Source: Aspidiotus rigidus (lineage: Eukaryota > Arthropoda > Insecta > Hemiptera > Diaspididae). From it: a stretch of 64,000 nt of DNA. The stretch covers positions 6,262,001-6,326,000 of the forward strand of contig JAVHKY010000029.1 of the NCBI GenBank assembly GCA_035079385.1, written 5' to 3'. Both the position numbers and the translations under genes were made by a program. The notes under the pieces were generated by a model. The model was not told the DNA's origin. It saw only the letters and a list, made by a program, of their open reading frames with translations, and ran no database searches. The first letter of the stretch is position 1; each line of letters begins with the position of its first letter. This document shows, in pieces, positions 59,050 to 64,000 of the stretch.

Positions 59050-60250
59050 AGGGGAATAGGAGACAATTTCGGAGTTGTTGGATAGTGCGGAGGTACGTTG
59101 ATTTTGGAGGACGAGACAGGAGAAGAGATGTTGTTGAACTGTGAAATTATCTGAATGGCAGTAGTTACGTGTAGACCTAGGAGGAAGTGAAGTTGGGTGA
59201 GTCGGGTATGGCCAATCCTAAGACGAGAGAGGATGATTTCTTCGGAGCGAGAGTTTCTATTTCAAGAGGACAAAGGAATAAAGGAGCTTTTGATTGATCT
59301 TATTTTGTTGTGATGCTGTTCTTCCCCCAGGTTATACCAGAAAATTGGATTCTGGAAGAAAGGTCGTATGCTGGTGAATGAGCTGGGTCACTAATTTTCG
59401 GTGAGAGGATGCAAGATCAACGTTTTCATATTGAAAGTACAGACCGAAGTGACCTTGAACCCAGATTGAGGGTACTGATGATTTGATAGAAGTTAGGGTA
59501 TGAAGAATGTCGTGGATGCGTCAAGTGATTGGGTTATTGGAATATGGATCTTGTAAACATATAAGGGAGGAAAGTGAGTCAGATTGTAGAATATAGTTGA
59601 GTTCGGTAGGGCACTGAGTAAAAATTGAAAGACAGGAGCGAATAGCGCTCAACTCAGCAATAAAAACGAAGACAGAGTTCCTTAAACCATAGGCCGCAAT
59701 TTTATACTGGATGAAGTATGCATAGCCTGTTTCATTTTTTGTTTTAGAGCCATCATTGTAATATATTATATGGTCGGGAAATTGTGCGATAATTTCTGTG
59801 GTTAGTTTATCCGCTAGGCGGTGTCATTTAATTTGTTGATATTCGTGAGATCGAATCTGATAGTCGGACGAGTGAATAGCCGTGGAGGAATGGTTGATCT
59901 AACAGAGAGGAGAGGGTTGAGTTTGGGAAACGAGTCAAGATGGGGCTTAAGAAAATTTAGTAAAGGTATTTCGAGGGGAGCAGGAAGTAGTGTAGGTAGA
60001 GAGTTCCGAAAATTGAGCTGAGGATGTGAGGAATTTGGCAGTTTCAATATTAGTGTGCGAAAAAGGTGTGGAGGTTCGGCTGCTGAGATTAGGACTACTA
60101 CGTAATGCCCTTAGGGCTGTTCCCAGAGCTGTTGATTGACAGTGTTTAGTAGGTAATTAAAGAGAGGAGTTTTTAGATTGAGATTAAATCGGGGAGCCGT
60201 AGTTCAGTTGGGAGCGTGACTTTAACCCACCTCAAATTTAATGAAAATCA
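59050..60250 (-). mobile_element. LINE-A: RT end, RNase H and C-terminus
   Basis: Minus strand from the right: SQLNYGSPI and ALRALRSSPNLS (RT end), then YNDGSKTKNETGYAYFIQYK, VFIAELSAIRSCLSIF and LQSDSLSSL, a nearly complete RNase H. Next come LSRLRIGHTRLTQLHFLL (spread over two frames) and FTVQQHLFSCLVLQ, the terminal knuckle. This is the best preserved RNase H of the family here. Confidence 0.8.
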
Positions 60251-60689
60251 AAAACTTTTTGTTTAATTAGCAAAGAGTGTAGCTTGAGTTGAGTTGGACA
60301 GAACTTGATCTAATCTCTTTTTTAACAGACGTCTTTCCTATTCTGTCGATATCGCATCATGGAAAATTATATATGTAGTATTTATGGTAAGGCCCGTAGA
60401 TAGCCTCAACCAGGCCTGAGGCCGGGCCTAGATGTAAGAAGTTGCTCTTATTTGCCAATTTCTCAACCTCCTGGCCCCCAGTGACCTCTAGCTTGGGGTA
60501 AAAATTCTTTCCCTTCCTCTCTACTTTTTCATGTCATAAAGAATCAATTGAAGAAAACCAGGGGATCGGGAATTTTTAAATTATACGAGTACGATATTTA
60601 TTGCACTCAGTTGAGAGGACCATAAGTTGTACCATGATGAGATAATCAGAGAAAGATAGTAAGTGAGACTTTAAGTCGTAGGCCAGGGA

Positions 60690-61100
60690 AGGTTAGGGAT
60701 CAGCGATCGAGGAGGAGACCAGGGCTTGCTTGGCTGCTCGGTCCACTACGTCGTATTCCAGGAGGTCGATATGGTCACAAATCCAGAAGAAGGCAATTGA
60801 CGATAGAAAAGATGTGAAGGTTGTGTAGGAGGATAAAAAGACGTTGAACGAAAGAGTTGGGAAAGTAATCGTCTTGCATGGGTTAGAAAGAGGACAAAGA
60901 GTCGGAAAGGACGGGGGAGAAGAGAGAGGTAAGTGAGGCAGGAATAGATGGCAGATAGTTGAGCAGAATATACGAAGGCTGATTTTTTCATTCGAAAAAG
61001 CGAGACTCTCCACCGATAGAGAACGTGTAGCCATTTTGGAACCCTATTTGTGTTCATCTGTAAAGCATAGCTTGTGAGCAATAATTGCTTCGATATGTGT
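60690..61100 (-). mobile_element. LINE-A RNase H fragment
   Basis: The minus strand gives SAFVYSAQLSAIYSCLTYLS and, in the adjacent frame, FFWICDHIDLLEYDVVDRAA followed by KQAL, the second and last RNase H blocks. It is cut on the right, about 150 bp from the family B element starting at 61245. Confidence 0.7.
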
Positions 61101-61244
61101 CTAATGTAGATCATGTGGTGCGATTTCGGAAAGTTAGCCTGGTCGAAGGGAATGAAAGGCATCGGGGATGCCCAAGAAGGGGTGGATGAGTTGATAAGGA
61201 AGATAGAATCGAATTTGAGATGGGATTCTAATGAAAAACCCACG

Positions 61245-61640
61245 GCTCCCTTAACGAAGTTGAACGAGGAGCGCATGGGAATCTGTTGTATGGGTCGAAT
61301 TGGTTTTGGTATTGAGAATATAATTCGGAATTAGAGTCTTGAAGAGTCCAAATTTTTCCGAGTCTCTTTCCTTGGTACGTAGCTCGGAATTTCGAATTTT
61401 TTCGAGTCCCTTTCCTGTCATAAGTTGTGGCTTGAAATTCAAAATTTCTCCAAGATCCTCTGCTACCCTCTGTTTTTCGTCATTTTTTTATATCACTCTG
61501 CTGTCATATATTATGGCTGGAAATTAGAATTTTTGAAGTCCAGCTCCTCTATTAGGGTAGGTCAGTTTTTGCCGGACCCCACGCAGCGTACGACAATTTT
61601 TTTTTAAATAACCCCCCAAAGAACAGGTTTTCTGTTAACA
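61245..61640. repeat. Family B element with both ends visible
   Basis: The left end CTTAACGAAGTTGAACGAGG, then GGGAATCTGTTGTATGGG. The right end reads CCCCAAAGAACAGGTTTTCT, then GTTAA. Between them are diverged 45-bp units (CTTGGTACGTAGCTCGGAA, CAAATTTTTCCGAGTC) and no TGACGTCA. Confidence 0.65.
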
Positions 61641-61689
61641 AGTATATGATAAGTAAATAAATTAATCATGAAACAAAGAATAAGTGTTA

Positions 61690-62000
61690 AAAAGTGGCGA
61701 ATTTCAGGAGCGTAGGTAGCGAAGAAAGATAAACCTTGGCCGTAGACGCAAGAGTTGACAGTAAGCGATAATAAGCAGAATTGTAGAGGAGGAATATCAG
61801 CCTTAGCATATAGGCTGAGCGTAGGACTTGCGCGTAGGGCACCGAGGGGTAAACGTGTTGGGGATATCAGATTGTATTGTATGCAGTGATTTAATGGAGG
61901 ATTTTTTAGCCTGTCTGTAGATTGGAGACCCTTAGTTCAGTCGCGAGTAGAGAATTGTATAGCTGAAAGAGGAGCTTATGACTGCAACCAATGCGAAAGT
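61690..62000 (-). mobile_element. LINE-A RT C-terminal fragment
   Basis: The minus strand reads LGALRASPTLSLYAKADIPP followed by LQF, a good match to 'GA.rtSP..SLyaeagipPL..rR' of non-LTR RTs. The same copy extends right with YSTRD...GLQSTDRLK text. Confidence 0.7.
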
Positions 62001-62704
62001 GGGACGGATAGGCATTTGGCTTTTAAAAATTTGATGTGGACCTAATCGCTTTTTGATGCTTCAGATGCAAAAAATGTGTATTAAGCGCCATCATTTTCAA
62101 CCCGTAAGAGTCTCCCCCTCTCCCCGCAGTTGAAAAAGGGCTGACTGAAACTCTATTTGTCCCAACATACGAATTATTTTTATCAATAAAATTCGAAACT
62201 CAATTTCTTATCTGCGTCTACTTATTTTTACGGTGAATTTGGTGCAATTTTGCATTACGCAGTCACTCTACTTTGTTCAGAAGAAAGAACATAGATGCAA
62301 TTTAAAAATTGTTCATCATTCAAGGACGAACCTCTTCAAGGTAACATTTGTTGCACTCGAAGATAATTATGTTCTTTTTCTTGCTCGGGAAGGAAGTTTA
62401 ATTACTATACAGCTGTAATGAGCCTGAAAAAAAAAAAAAAGTATCTCGAGGATAAAAAAGATTTATGATGACCTAATTTCTCATTGTATCATAAAATTTT
62501 CGAATTAGCAGTTTCTTAGTCGAGTACAGTTTTATGGATCATTAATAGCTGCACCGTAGTGTGGTATGGCAAAGCGAATTGACTCCCTTATTTATGATTG
62601 CCCCTTGTCTTTATCACATACACACCGTAGACTGATTGTCGCTCTCGGAACATTCAAATACGAGAGGTGAAAAGGTCTTTCGCTCTTGGACGTTCAGCAA
62701 ACTT

Positions 62705-62830
62705 GAGTACGTTCAATGTGACGGGTAAGGCACCCCAGTTTTACGAATTCGCCAAAATTTTTCCAAGGCCCTCTCCTGCTCTAGCTCGACGATCTTAATT
62801 TCTCCAAGTCCTCCTCCTGTCGCAGCTGAA
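62705..62830. repeat. Short family B remnant
   Basis: CCAAAATTTTTCCAAGGCCC, CTAGCTCGACGATCTTAATT and CTCCAAGTCCTCCTCCTGTC are two consecutive variants of the 45-bp unit. Confidence 0.55.
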
Positions 62831-64000
62831 TGGTCGATGCTTGAAATACGCGAATCGTCGAAACAGATCTTCGTTTACGAGTCAAATATCCGGAATTGTC
62901 TGGGAAGAATCGAAATTGTGGCTGTAGATATTTCGAGAACCGTAGTCTGTTCGATCCATGATACAGGCGAGGAAGCGGTGAAAAAAAGAGCTACTTTTGG
63001 ATTTGGCTGTCCGAAAAATTGATTTGTAACACATCGGTTTTGAGTCTCCTTACTTTCTCTCTTTTATTTCGAAACGGTTGTCGACAATTCTTATCGAAAG
63101 AACAGTGCGTGTACACACTCGACATTGAAGCGGCAAATTTTGAATACGAAGTCAATTATTTCAATTATTCCTCCTACGTACAATGTTATATTCGTCTACG
63201 ATGTTACAGTCTTATGTTATGTTTTTATCTAACCGCAAGAAAAATGAAAAAAAAAAAAAAAAAAAAAGCGTGACGTAAGTAGGTTCTCGAGAGGTACTCG
63301 TAGATTTATGACCGGTGCGATCATAATTCTCTCCATTTATACATTCCTACTTAATCTAAAAATGTTGCGATAATCGAGTCTGAAATTTAATATTTCGGTT
63401 GTTTGCTCGCTAATCATTCATCGAGCCAGAGTCGAAAAGAAAAATAATAAAAAAATGTCCTCTGTACCGTTTGTGCCATATATACGACTCGCGTACCTTA
63501 ATTTTGAATTTAATGAATCGTTGCTCGTTCTGTTCCCTTCTCTCCACCCTCGTAATATGCCATAGACACATTTTTTAGATTGAAGTTTCTGAATCCGGAG
63601 AGAAAGAAAGGAGGAGAGGTATAGGAGCACGCTCCAAGCGTAGACTTTGTATACCCTGTACGTGTGCTTGTGTGCGCTATATTTCATACGAGATACAATC
63701 ACACGTTGGAAGCGTATAAAATGCACAATAAAGAATGGTAAATTAATTATTCATTAAAAATCGTTCGTATATTTCTCGATATATTGGATTTCATTACACT
63801 TTATTGTTCTGCGTTTGGATTTTCGTTGTACCGGTAAGAGAATCCTGATTATCCGCGGTACGAGAGGTCAAATGTATGTCAGTCTGAAATAAAAATGAAA
63901 TCCTCTTCGCTGGAAGTGTGACTGATCCAGAATCACATGTTTTCAAGGTTACCAGCACTCTCCAGACCGAAATCCTCGAGTCTTGCGTGCGAGATCGACT
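62831..64000. other. No recognised gene
   Basis: Open frames at 62837-63022, 63019-63273 and 63418-63726 show no domain. An A22-type run lies at 63247-63267. Unique sequence otherwise. Confidence 0.4.

Noticed and set aside
60193..60235. tRNA-like text GGAGCCGTAGTTCAGTTGGG
   Set aside because: On the minus strand it reads SQLNYGSPI, a LINE RT motif, directly before ALRALRSSP; there is no box B or cloverleaf.
61935..61970. Second tRNA-like start (TTAGTTCAGTCGCGAG)
   Set aside because: It belongs to the minus-strand LINE-A RT end and has no closing stem.

Overview
This window is eukaryotic, from an animal and most probably an insect. It is AT-rich, has short coding exons bounded by GT/AG splice sites, and is crowded with transposon debris. 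It encodes an extracellular-matrix gene of metazoan type. The frequent TAGGTA / CGAGTACG-like composition and small MITEs would suit a sternorrhynchan hemipteran such as a scale insect or mealybug, but that placement is inference. Almost no long ORF is a host gene.

Host genes. (1) On the minus strand at 3769-4199 are two exons of a GILT-like thiol reductase: a membrane or signal segment, then the thioredoxin-like start carrying a CPFS motif. (2) On the plus strand at 25269-30303 are seven consecutive in-frame exons of a perlecan (trol/HSPG2)-like proteoglycan: an acidic N-terminal region with a Ser-Gly-Asp motif, a SEA domain split over two exons, and three LDL-receptor class A modules on separate exons. 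The five introns from the acidic exon's end onward include phase-1 junctions around each LDLa module. Both ends of the gene lie outside what I can identify. (3) On the plus strand at 55634-55709 is a probable first coding exon (signal peptide, phase-1 donor). It belongs either to an unseen gene running off the right edge or to an alternative start of the perlecan gene.

Mobile DNA. One non-LTR retrotransposon family (here 'LINE-A': reverse transcriptase, RNase H, C-terminal Cys/His knuckle, A-rich tail) accounts for at least a dozen broken copies on both strands. A second, R1-like LINE is nested in a LINE-A copy inside a perlecan intron and is flanked by a 14-bp target duplication. Other elements are a Mutator-like element with a SWIM zinc finger inside a LINE-A copy, a Helitron/OTU-type coding fragment between 0.75-kb inverted arms, a TTA-flanked 385-bp palindrome, an 81-bp-arm hairpin, a pair of 291-bp MITEs, a hAT-like MITE and a large foldback.

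The most unusual component is a dispersed repeat ('family B'). It is built from 45-bp tandem units and paired TGACGTCA palindromes, and is bounded by AACAGGGAACCTGTTTTATG-like ends. It occurs about a dozen times, and in two places it can be seen inserted into LINE-A sequence. One block at 53128-53957 has 12 exact TGACGTCA octamers.

The remaining stretches (about 6.9-9.3, 18.4-20.8, 30.3-33.5, 36.6-38.3, 42.1-43.9, 47.3-49.5, 54-57 and 62-64 kb) hold no gene I can recognise.
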